From: Edaphochlamys debaryana | Taxonomy: Eukaryota; Chlorophyta; Chlorophyceae; Chlamydomonadales | Direction: 5' to 3' | Length of the DNA: 64,000 bases | Assembly (NCBI GenBank): GCA_016858145.1 | Contig: JAEHOE010000067.1 | Span: forward strand, 1 to 64,000 | Part shown: positions 24,101 through 36,100 of the stretch, one piece after another | Layout: each line of letters begins with the position of its first letter | How positions within the stretch are numbered: the first letter of the stretch is position 1 | Translations under genes and position numbers: made by a program | The notes under the pieces: model-generated | Databases searched by the model: none | The model's input: only the letters and a program-made list of their open reading frames with translations | Told to the model about the DNA's origin: nothing

Positions 24101-27100
24101 GGCAGGGGTTAGAAGAGGAGAGGCGGCGGGGGAAAGACACGGAGGGGAAACGGATCGAAACCGCGCGGTACGCCTTAACACCAACCGCCAACCACCAACT
24201 GCCAACCACCAACCAACTAACCGTCGCGGGCGCCTGGAAGTTGTCCCCCAGGTTCATCATGGCGAACTTGATGGCGTTCCACAGCTTGTTGCACCTGGGG
24301 GGGGGGGAGGGAGGTGGTGATTCTCGGAGCATTGGAGTGCGGAGAAAGAGGAGGGGAGAGAGGGGGATAGGGGAGGTGAGCGCTAGGGGTTAAGGGGAGG
24401 ATGCACGCATGCAGAGAACTGGGATGATGTCGCAAAGGACCGAGTGGAGTGCGCCTTTCTCCCCTCGCAAGCCTCGAACTCCCTTGTACTCCCTCGTCCC
24501 TTCCCCCTCCCTCCCCCCCCCACCAGTGGCGGTATGCCACCACGCGCTTGATGTCCAGGTTGATGTCGCGGGCCTGATAGGGGGGGGGAAGGGGGGGGAG
24601 GAGGGGGAGGAGAAAACGAGGTTAGTTTGTGGCTTGGAGGCAAGCCCCGCCCCCCCCCTGGGTTTCGCGTAACCTCGTTTCCGGTTCCCATGCCCTCCTT
24701 CCCCGGTTGCCCCCGTCTCTCCCCCCCCCTCCTCCCCACACACAAAGTGGGTCAAAAAGGGTCAGCACACGTGACACACCTGCGCCGTGTAGGCCGGCGC
24801 CAGCGCGAAGCGCAGGGCGTCCGTGCCGCACCGCCCATACACTCACACGCTCTGACACCCCCCTCCACCCCCCCCCTTCCCCCCACCTGCGCCGTGTAGG
24901 CCGCCAGCGCGAAGCGCAGAGCGTCCGTGCCGCACTCCTCGATACCGTCCGGGAAGTCGGCCTTCTGGCCCGACTTGGCGCGCTCGATCTCCTGCAGGGG
25001 AGGGGGGGGGGCGGAGGGACGAAGGGCAGGGAGGGGCGGGGAGCGTCGGTTCAGGGGGAATGGAAGCAAAGTGCACAAGGCGGCAGAGGTAAGGAACACG
25101 CTGGCCCGGTACGCTTCCCAACACCCGAGCCCCCCACGCCGTTCCCCGGCGACCCCTCCCTCCTCCTCCCTCCCCCTCCCTCCCTTCCCCTCCCCCCCCC
25201 TCCCTCCCTCCCCCTCCACCCCCCTCCCTCCCTCCCCCTCCCAAACCCCTCCCCCCCCCCTCCCTCCCCCTCCCTCCCCCTCCCTCCCCCTCCCTCCCCC
25301 CCCCACCTTGGGGTCCAGGTTGCCGCCCTCCAGCGTGCCGTGCAGGCCCTGGCGTGTGGATGACGAGGCAATGAGTAAGAGATCGGTGACCCGGGTCCTT
25401 CAGATGCTGGCAGGTGCGGGTGCGAGCGCCCCACCCCCCCAAAAGTATACCGGTAGAACTGGTAGGCCCCCAAACAGCCACACACGCCCTGGCTTACGCG
25501 AGCGGCCCTTCACACACGCCCCTTTCCCCCCCTTCCCCGCCCCCCATCCCTCCCCCCCACCTGTAGGCTGATGCCCTCGATCACGTGCAGCGGGTCGATC
25601 ACGTTGCCCAGCGACTTGGACATCTTGCGGCCGTGCGCGTCGCGGACCATGGCGTGCAGGTAGACCTGCTTGAAGGGGACCTGGCCTGAGGGGGGGGAGG
25701 GGGGATAGGAGGGGGAAGAGGGTGGGATAGGAGGGTGGGATAGGAGGGGGAGAGAGAAGGGGGGGAGGTGTGAGCATGGGAGCGGGCACAACGGCAGGAT
25801 GGGGGCCGACTGACCCTCCCGGCCAGATCAGATCCACGGATCCCTATATCCTCACCCGTGAGCTGGAAGCCCATCATGACCATGCGCGCCACCCAGAAGA
25901 AGAGGATGTCGTGGCCGGTCTCCAGCAGGGAGGTGGGGTAGAACGCCTTGAGGTCCACGGTGGCCTCGGGCCAGCCGAACACGGAGAAGGGGAACAGGCC
26001 CGAGGAGAACCTTGGGGGGGGGGGGTTGGGGGGGGAGGGGGGGCCGTGTGTATTGGCACGTGACACGTGGCAGGCGCTCAGGTCCACGGTGGCCTCGGGC
26101 CAGAAGGGGAACAGGCCCGAGGAGAACCTTGGGGGGCGGGACAGATGTGCTGGATTAAGGGTGGAGGGACCCCCTGGGATGTCGGCGAGGCCACCTAGCA
26201 GTTCAGGACCCGGAAAGCACGAAGCCCGTCTCGTCCGCACGCTGCCGTACTCTGCCGTACAGCACTCACCACGTGTCCAGCACGTCCTCGTCCTGCACCA
26301 GGCGGAAGGCCTTGCCGGGGTACTTCTTCTCCGCGTTGGCGCGGGCCTCCTCCTCGCTGGTTGCGGGACAGGGCAGAGAAGGAAGGTTTGGTCCTATCCG
26401 GCGTGGTCCCTGCCAGGTAGGGTCCCTGCCCCGTCCAACCACCCCCATCCCGTGCCCCCACAAACCCCTTCTCACGTGCGGCCGGCCCCCGCCCGGCCCA
26501 GCCCCCCCCACGCCCACCCCCCACAACCCCCCTCCTCACGTGCGGCCGGTCACCCATCGGCCCATGTCCTCCGAGGGCATGCCGGGGGAGCCCGAGGCCT
26601 TGTCGTCCTCGCCTGGGGTGGTTGAGGGAGGGGGGGAGGGTGTTTGTTGCTGAGTGGGATCGCGCCGGGGGAATAGAGGGGGTCGAAAATAGGGGGGAGG
26701 AGGGCGGGTTGCCGCCTCCATTTGACACACACAGGTACAGCACATGCAAACGGTGTCCGGCGCGTCCAGGACCGGACTGGACTCGAGATTACGACTGAGA
26801 TTTGCTCAGGCCCCCCACCAGCCACCCTCGCACGGCCCCACACGCCCGCCCACCCACCCTCGAAGATGACGTAGAAGGCGGGGATGCGGTGGCCCCACCA
26901 CAGCTGGCGCGAGATGCACCAGTCGCGGATGTTCTCCAGCCAGCGGAACCAGGTGGCCTCGAACTCCTGTCAGGGGGGGGGAGAGGGATGGGGGGAGGCA
27001 AGGGGTCCTGTCAGGGCAGGGGGGGGGTGTTCTCCAGCCAGCGGAACCAGGTGGCCTCGAACTCCTGTCAGGGGGGGGGGGGAGAGGGATGGGGGGAGGC

Positions 27101-30100
27101 AAGGGGTCCTGTCAGGGCAGGGGGCGGATGTTCTCCAGCCAGCGGAACCAGGTGGCCTCGAACTCCTGTCAGGGGGAGGGATGGGGGGGGAGGCAAGGGG
27201 TCCTGTCAGGGCAGGGGGGGGGATGTTCTCCAGCCAGCGGAACCAGGTGGCCTCGAACTCCTGTCAGGGGGGGGGCGAGGGGTGGGGGGAGGCAAGGGGT
27301 CCTGTCAGGGCAGCGGGGGGGTGTTCTCCAGCCAGCGGAACCAGGTGGCCTCGAACTCCTGTCAGGGGGGGGGGGGAGAGGGATGGGGGGAGGCAAGGGG
27401 TCCTGTCAGGGCAGGGGGCGGATGTTCTCCAGCCAGCGGAACCAGGTGGCCTCGAACTCCTGTCAGGGGGAGGGATGGGGGGGGAGGCAAGGGGTCCTGT
27501 CAGGGCAGGGGGGGGGGATGTTCTCCAGCCAGCGGAACCAGGTGGCCTCGAACTCCTGTCAGGGGAGGGGGGGGAGGGATGGGGGGGGAGGCAAGGGGTC
27601 CTGTCAGGGCAGGGGGGGGGGGATGTTCTCCAGCCAGCGGAACCAGGTGGCCTCGAACTCCTGTCAGGGGAGGGGGGAGAGGGGATGGGCTTGGGCAGTA
27701 TCCAATGCGGCGCTAGCCCCCAGCCTCCAGCCCCCGCCCCCCACCCCCGCCCCCTAACCCCGCCCCCCACCTTGGGGATGATCTCCAGGGTGCCGTCCCG
27801 CACCGCCTGGCACGACTTGGCGGCCATGTCCTTGCAGTCCACCCACCTGAGGGGGGGGGGAGAGGGAGGGGGGAAGGGGCAAGAGGGGGGAGGCATGTTG
27901 GTGGCAGGTCACCACAGGGGGAGTCACGGGTGGAGGGAGGTCAAGTCAGCTGGTGGCGGGGGAGGGTCAGGAGGGGTGGCACGTGACCGGCGCGACGCAA
28001 AGCACCAAGTGCCCTCCCACTCTCTCCCACTCTCTCTCACCACTGGGGCTTGAGCACGGGCTCAATCACGTCCTGGGGTTTGGGGTTGGGGGGGGGGGGG
28101 GGGGGGGAAGGGTGGAGGAGAGCGTCAGGGACCAGGACCAAGACAGGTAGCAGCAGCGACAGGCCACAGCGCAGGTACGTGAGCCACAGCAATAAGCCGG
28201 TCGCCCCGTCGACCAGCCCCCCCGCCCCCCCCCTCCTGCCTTGGAGCGGCTGCACAGCCCCAGGCGCATGGGGTTGTCCTGGGTGCCGCGGAAGAGGCCC
28301 TTCTCCTTGAGGAAGTCCACCACCGTGATGCGGGCCTGGGCATGACAATGGGGGAAACGGATTAATGAGGGATACCAGGAAAGAATTGCAGGGGTCCCAG
28401 GCACTCGGGCCACACCTCTCACAGCGCGACTGCCTCGCTTACGGCCCCGGCGCCAGGCGGGCTGTGTGCACACACGAGGCACTCCCCACCCCCCCACCCC
28501 CCCACCCCCCCAACCCCCCACCCACCTTGAACCGCGGCTGCCCCTCGAACGGCCCTCCGTGGGCGTTGATGAGGCCGTTGTCGTCGAAGATGTTGATGAA
28601 CTCGAGCGAGTGGCGCTTGCCAGTGGCGAAGTCGTTGGGGTCGTGGGCGGGGGTGACCTGGGGGCAGCGGGGGGAGCGGGGGGAGCGGCGGGCGGGGGAA
28701 CGTGTGCGTATGGGCACGTGGCGGGGCGGGGGCGGGTGGGTGGCGCTTGCCGGTGGCAAAGTCGTTGGAATCGTGGGCGGGGGTGACCTCAAATGGGTGC
28801 GGATGGGGGGATGGGTCGGAGGGAAGCCAGGTGAGGAGAGAACACAAGCTACCGGTAAGCACGGCACCCTTGCGCATGTGCACGCGGAAAGCCGAATGGC
28901 GGGACAGGCAGGCAGGCCGGACAGGGTGTCCGGACGCGCGTTCCGGGCCGGACTGGACCGGACCGGAAGCCGGACCGGACCGCACCTTGACGGCTCCGGT
29001 TCCGAAGCTCATGTCCACCAGCTCCGCGTCGCAGATGATGGGGATCTTGCGGCCGGACACGGGGTGCACCACGTGCTTGCCGTGCATGGCCGTGTACCTG
29101 ACAGGGGGGGGGGGGGGGGGGGGGGGGTTTGCTACCTGGCAAGAAGAAGGGGTAGGCACCTCGCACCGCAGATGCCAAGACCCCTTGACACCACTTTAGT
29201 GGCAAGGCACGCGTGGCGAAACACACGCGCCCGCCACCCCCACCCCGCCCCCCTCACCGCGGGTCCTCCGGGTGCACCGCCACCGCCGTGTCGCCCAGCA
29301 TGGTCTCGGGGCGGGTGGTGGCCACCACGATCTCGCCAGAGCCGTCCTGGGGGGGAGGGGGGACGGAGGGCACAGTAGGTCACAAAGGCAAAGAGCCAGG
29401 CCCATGCAAGGGCCCAGCCCGCACCCTGCCCAGCCCCGTGCCTCCCACCTAAACCAGGCAGTCAAGCCCCACACCCAACCCCCAAAGCCAACCCTCACCC
29501 CCCCACACACACCACACACCACCTCGAGCGGGTAGGCGAAGGACCCCACAGGCACCCAACCTAGCCCTGCCGCCTGCTCCTTTCACCAGTCCGAGTAGTA
29601 CTGAGGCACGCCCCTGCCCCCACCTCACCCCCACCCCCGACGCTACCACCCCACCTCGAGCGGGTAGGCGAAGGACGTGAGCACCCCTCCCCCCCAGCGG
29701 CCCCCACCGCAGCCACTCTATCGAGGCACAGCACAGTCCAGGGCTTTGGGGACAGCGCACACAGCTACGCACCTCGAGCGGGTAGGCGAAGGACGTGAGC
29801 ACTCCGAACTCCACCGCCTCCGTGTAGCCGGGCACGTTCATGAGCGTGCGCTGGGGAGGGAGGGGAGGCAGGGGGAACAGGAGGGGGGACAAGCGTGTGT
29901 GTTTTGGGGGGCACGTAAGGGCCGCAGGTGGGGTGTAGCCGGGCACGTTCAGGAGCGCTCCACAATCAAGGATTCCTCCGGCATTCCTCATTCATTCCCC
30001 CTTTGTCCCCGCCCCCCGCCCCCCCACACCTTGGGGATGTCGATGTAATCCACCTCAATGTCCGACACAGCGGTCTTGAGCCTGGGGGGGTGGGGTGGGA

Positions 30101-33100
30101 AGGGGGGCAGGGTTCGTGTGGGGAGAATGTCAGGCCGCAGGCCACTGAAATGACGTGAGCTCCCGCACTCTAGAGCTGCCGGCTGATCGTCATGGTGGGG
30201 AGGACCAGCAGCACAGGCCTTTGCACCACGTACTTCCCGGCCACCCAATGCACACGCACCTGCAGCACCAGTTGACCAGGCGCCCCCCTAACCCCCCCCC
30301 AACCCCCCGCCCCCCCAACCCCCACCTGCAGCACCAGTTGACCAGGCGGTTGTCCCGGTAGATGCAGCCGCCCTCGAACATGCGCACGAAGGCCTCCTTG
30401 ACGGCGCGCTGGGGGGAGGGGGGGGGGAGAAGCACGGCAGGCAGCCGGTCAAAGCCACACTCAACACTCAATCCATCCTACTGGAATGGGAAACTGGCAC
30501 TGTCGTGTACATGGTGCCCTGCGGCCATACCCTAGCGGACCACTAGCGGACCGCCCCCCCAGCATGAAGTACACGCTACATTCCAACTATAAGGCAGCTG
30601 AGCGTGCCGCCCAGCACAACCGCTGAGCTGGAACTCAAGCTCGGCTTGTCCACTTGTAGACTTCTTGCTTGTCGTCTACGATATGGACTTGTCCGCCCCC
30701 CGTTGTCTCCTGCTTCTCGTGTCAACTTCTAGACATCGAGCGCTATCAAGGAGAAGAGCATCATCCCTCAACCCCTTACTCACGCTGAGCTTGTCGTCCA
30801 TGGTGAAGACGCATCAGAACCGGACAGACAGAACCCCCTAACACCTACTGTCATTGATGGTCATGATGGTACGCCCAGCACGCTACCAAGCTGGTGAGCT
30901 CGGCGACCGTCAGCCCACGCATGATCAGGCCCACTCACGCTGAGCTTGTCGTCCATTGTGAAGACGCAGCGGGACCAGTCCACGGAGGAGCCCAGACGGC
31001 GCAGCTGGTCGTGGATGCGGTGGCCGTACTGGTCCACCCACTGCCACACCTCCCCCAGGAAGGCGTCGCGACCTGACAGGGGGGGGAGGGAGAGGGAGGG
31101 GGGGAGGGAGAGGGGGGGGGCAAGGGGGGGGGAGGTAAGGTGAGGGGGGGTTGGGGGAGGAGAAGGGATCAGCCGAAGGGGATGGTGACAGGCTAGGGGA
31201 CTGCGCGGAGCGGTTCGTCCGCAGCTCCCCTCCCCTGCCCTTTCCTCCAACCACATCCCCGCCTCCCTCCCCTCCACCCCGCCAACCCCGCCCCCTCACC
31301 CAGGTCGTGCCGAGTGACACCCCGCTCCCGCTGCAGCTTCTTCTCCACCACCGTCTGCGTGGCAATGCCCGCGTGGTCGGTGCCGGGCACCCACACGGTG
31401 TTGTAGCCCGACATGCGGCGCCAGCGGGTGATGGTGTCCTGGGGGGGGAAATGAGGGGGGAGGGGGGCGAAACGTGTGTGTTTTGGCACGTGGACGGAGT
31501 TGGCCAGCGCGTGGCCGATACACACACACGCCCTCAGAACACCCCACCACCACCACCTGCTCCCCCTTCACATCCCCGTTCCGGCCTTGCCTGGATGGAG
31601 TTGGTCAGCGCGTGGCCGATGTGCAGCGCGCCCGTGACGTTGGGCGGCGGGATGACGATGACGAAGGGGGGCTTGGTTGAGGTGGGGTCGGGCTTGAAGA
31701 AGCCGCACTGCTCCCACCACTCGTACCTGGGCACGGGGGGGGTGGGTCGGGGGTGGGGGGAGGGGGGTGTTTGAAGCTGATAAGCGGGAGAGCATCGAAT
31801 CGTTAGTGGGATTGCCGGAGAAGGTACATACCGCCACAGTGTCCATGATAGGGTCGGGTGTCCGTGGAAGAGGCGTGCGCTGAGTCTGGAGCTGAAAGTG
31901 GCGTAGGCAGCGGCGGCTGAACGCTATCCCGAAGCACTATATAGTTGCAGGTAACAGACCGGCAGGTCGCTGGGGTGCTTTGGGCATGCAAGTGCAACGC
32001 GCCGCACACCACCACCCGAAAGGCACATAACATTATCCCCCGAAACGAGACCCGCCTCGTCCCGGACTCACCTGGGCATATCGAAGAAACCACCACGGAG
32101 GAGAGGGCACGGCGGAACGCGGGCGGGGAGGGGAAGGGCGAGAGAAGTGAGAACATGCGAAAGCGCGGAAGGTTGGAGGCGTGCAGTGGCGTGCGTGCGG
32201 TCGGGGGGGAGGGGGGGAGCGGGGTCGCGGTTTGAGCCGAAGCAAGTGCTACAGAACGCAGGACACCAAAAGCAAGACGCCAGATGCACGGCACCGTGTG
32301 TCGCAGTCCTCGCCTGCCCATCCCGCGAACGCAGATGCTCCCCCCGCCCAGCCCCCTTTCCCACACACAGGCACCCACCAGCCCGCCTCCACTGCCGCCG
32401 GGTGGTATGCCTTGTACATGGCCCCGGGCAGCTCCTTCTTGTCGCCCTTGGGCGTGGAGCGGGCGGCAGCGATGAGGGAGGCCACCTCCTCGGCCTCGGC
32501 TTTCTGTGGAGGGACAGGGGCGGGGGGGAAGGAGGGCTTTTGGGGGGGGCTAGGAGTTTGTTGCTGCGGGGCCCGCTTGCGCCATAGGCGCTTAGGCGGA
32601 GGGAGGATGGAGGGTTTCCTCCGCTGCCGGTGGCCTGCTGCAGGGCCAACCGGTGAGGGCCAAGGACGGCAGGACATCTCCGTTGTCTCCTGCAACCCAA
32701 CCACCCCCCTGACCTCTCCCACCCACCTTCTTGGCCTCCGCCTCGGCCTTCTCCTTGGCCTTCTTGTCCTCTGCTCCCGCGGCCTTCTCCGCGTCCTTGG
32801 CAGCCTGGGGCAGGGGCGGGAGAGGGTGAGGTGTTGGGTCACATGCCAGCCGTATTTCCGTACGCACTTACTAATACTTAGCCCACGTGGTGTCATCGCT
32901 GGCGTCCGGGCCCTTCTGAACCCCCGCCTGCTCTGCACCCCCGACTGAATTTCCGTCAGAGGCCCGCCCCCTACCCCCTCAAGGCCCGCCTCCCCTCCAC
33001 GTTCTCTTGCTAGAACCCCCACCTTGACCGCTTATTCCGTCGCCCTCGTGAGACACCGTTCAAGCCCCTTGCCCTCGCCGGGCCTTGCCCGCCTGTGCCA

Positions 33101-36100
33101 CCCCTACCTTTCCCCCGTCCCAAACCACCTATCCTCTCCCCCGTGCCTCTCCCCCCAGCCCCCCACTCCCGCCCCCCTCTGCCCCCCCCCCCCAGCACCT
33201 TGGCCGCCTCCTCGGCCGCCTTCTTGGCAGCGAATTTGGCCAGCTTGGCGGCCTTCTCCGCGTCCTTGGCGGCCTGGGGGGGAGAGGTGAGTGGGAGGGG
33301 GTTGTCAGGGCGTGTGTGTGTATGACCGACGCGTGGGTGCGAAGGTGGCCAGCTTGGCGTCCTGAAATAGAGCGGGATCGCTTGGTGGAGGAGGGCACGG
33401 CAGAGGACACGGAGTTCGGGTTGGAGAGACCCCCCGCGCAGTCAGCCCTCCTGTCGCCTGCCTGCCTGCCTGCCTGCGGGGACTCTCAAGCGACCACCAG
33501 CGGTTCACCGCCACCCACACGGCCGGGACCCTGTGACGACCCTCCGCAAAGCCCATCCCCCACCCACCTTCTTGGCCGCCTTCTCGGGGTCCAGCTCCTC
33601 AGCGGCGGCCGCCGAGGCGGGGGCCGCGGGGGTCTCGGGGGCGCTCAAGTCGGACTCCTTGGCGCTGCCCTGAGAGGGGGGGGGGAAAGGAGGGGAGATC
33701 GCTTGACGAATTGCGCAAACCGTAGCCAAAGAGAAGGGAAGGAGGGGAGGTAAGGGGGGCGTTCACTAAGCGTCAAGGTGATCCCTAGATGTCCCCCACC
33801 CCCATCCCTCACCAACCCAACCCCCAACCCCAACCCCACATATGCACCATCGCTCACCTCCAAAAGTCCCCGTCCTCCCCACACACACGCACGCACCTTG
33901 CCCTTCTTCTTCTTGCCCCCCGCCGCCTCCTTCTTGGACGGCTCCACCCACTCGCCCTCGGCGGAGCTCAGAGAGGGAGCGCCTGGGGGTGGGGGTGGGG
34001 GTAGACAGAGGGGTGACGGGCCTGAGACGAGGAGGGCTACCTGACTGCCACTCCTGAAGGTGCCTCCTCAATCGTCCCCAATCAGCCGAGTGGGGCACAT
34101 GTTGAAAGCATGCCGCAGCACTGCCCTTTCCGCCCGCCCATTCCACCCACCCAGCCACCACCACCGCCGCCCCAATACGTGCGCCCCACACGCCTGGCTG
34201 GGCCGACTGACGCGCCTCGCCCCCTTTCCCGCCCCACCAGTGCACCAAGCCAAGGCACTCTTGCACCTCCTCACCCACCTGCCCCAACACCTCTCTCTCA
34301 CACACCCACACTCACAACGGCGACCCCACATTAACCGCCCCGCCCCACCCCCGCCCCACCGCCCCACCGCTTGTTTAAAGCATACCGCAGCACTGCCCTT
34401 TCCGCCCCCCACCCACCCACCCACCCAGCAACCACCACCACCACCACCACCCCGCCCCAATACGTGCGCCCCACACGCCGAGTGGGCTGTCGCGCCTCGC
34501 CCCCTTTCCCGCCCCACCAGCGCACCCTCCCAGGGCACTCTTGCCCCTCCCCACCCACCTGCCCCAGCCCCTCTCTCACACACCACGGCAACCCCTCATA
34601 GCCCGCCCCGCCTCGCCCCGCCTCACCCCCCACCCCCGCCCCACCCCGCCCCGCCCGCCCCACCCCTCCCCGGCCTCACCCGATGGCACCTGCCCCTCCC
34701 ATCTCGTCTCCCGGGCCCCCACCCCCACCCCATCGCCCCGCCCCACCCCCCGCCCCACCCCCACCCCCACCCCACACCCCCCGGCCTCACCCAGGGCCTT
34801 CTCGAACTGCGGCAGGGCCCTGCGGGGCAGAGGGAAGGAGCACACGAGCCGGGGTCAGAGCTGCACGCCCCCGCCAAGCCCTCTCAACGCCCCCCACGAA
34901 CACGAACCCCAGCACCCTCAGCCCCCCCCCCGAACCCCGCCGGACAGACCGGGGCCCCGGCTGCACGCCCCCGCCAAGCCCTCTCAACGCCTTGACCGCC
35001 CCCCACCGGCATAAATGCTGGGGGCCCACGCCAGGCCGCTGCCAGGCCAGTACGGAACAGGCCCCTCGCTGCCAGCACCCCACATCCCGCTGCCCCCCCT
35101 TCCCCGCTCACCGCTCCCCCCCCCCATCCCCCCCCCATGCAGGCCGCCAGCTATGCCGCCATGGGCGCCGCCCCCGACCCATACCTGCCAACCCCTCTCT
35201 TCCTCTTCAGTATCCACTTCGGCAAGCAATCACCTCCCTCCCCCCCACCTGCAGGCCGCCAGCCAAGCAACCACGGGTCCAAAGTGTGCCTGCGCCCCCT
35301 TCCCCAGCACTCCCTCGAACAGGGGGGCCAGGGCGGCCGCCAGGGCAACGTCGGCCAGGGTCACGACCTCGCCGACCTAAGGCGGAAGGGGGGCCGGGAG
35401 AGGGTGTGGGCAGGGAGACGTTCAAGAGAGGGGGAAGGGCAGGGAAAGGGGTACAGGGCCGGGTGGTCAAAGGCCAATGTCGCCCAGGGCCCAGGGCCCA
35501 GGGCCCAGGGCCTCACCGACCGTGAGGGAAGGGAGAAGGGAGGGGGTGGGGGGCACAGACGGGTTGAGGGCTACAGCCCTTCCCCCTTTCCCTACTCAGC
35601 TCCCCCTCCTGGGCCCTTGACCCCACCAGGAAGGCGCTGGGCTTGGTGAGCTCCAGCTTGGCCTGCTCCCCCCCGCCATCCCTCCCCCCCCCTGTCAGGT
35701 CCCTCCCCCCTCTTGCCTCCCCCCCAAGGGACCCCACCAGGAAGGCGCTGGGCTTGGTGAGCTCCAGCTTGGCCTGCTCCAGGGCCGTGGTGACGTCAGA
35801 CCGAGTGGACGCACGTGCCTGCTCAGGGGGAAGGCAGGAGGCAGGGGGGAGGAGGGAGGGGCACGTGGGCCCGGTGGCATGCAAGCACAGGGCCCTGTCA
35901 GGGGCAGCCGCCCTCCAGTCCCGGCCCTCGTGGCCTCACCCCCAGAGCCGCAGGGCCAGGGCCGAGCCCCTGCCCCTGCCTGGGCCCCCCATGCGTCTCA
36001 AAACACACACGCTTTTCCCCCTGCTTTCCCCCCGGCCCCCGGCCCCCGCACCGCGTCGTCCGCCTTGGACGCAAAGGGCTCCACCCAGGCCAGCGCCGCC

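Noticed and set aside
26931..27690. Possible CRISPR-like array because of regular spacing
   Set aside because: The repeated part is exon sequence, the spacers are near-identical G-rich sequence, and the genome is eukaryotic.
26884..28053. 389-codon plus-strand frame with repeated [14 protein letters not shown] units
   Set aside because: It is the antisense of the tandem array of synthetase exon starts, so the protein-like repeat comes from the DNA repeat.
34060..34995. Long Pro/His-rich plus-strand frame
   Set aside because: It covers a C-rich synthetase intron. There are no splice sites or domain, and the composition is low-complexity.
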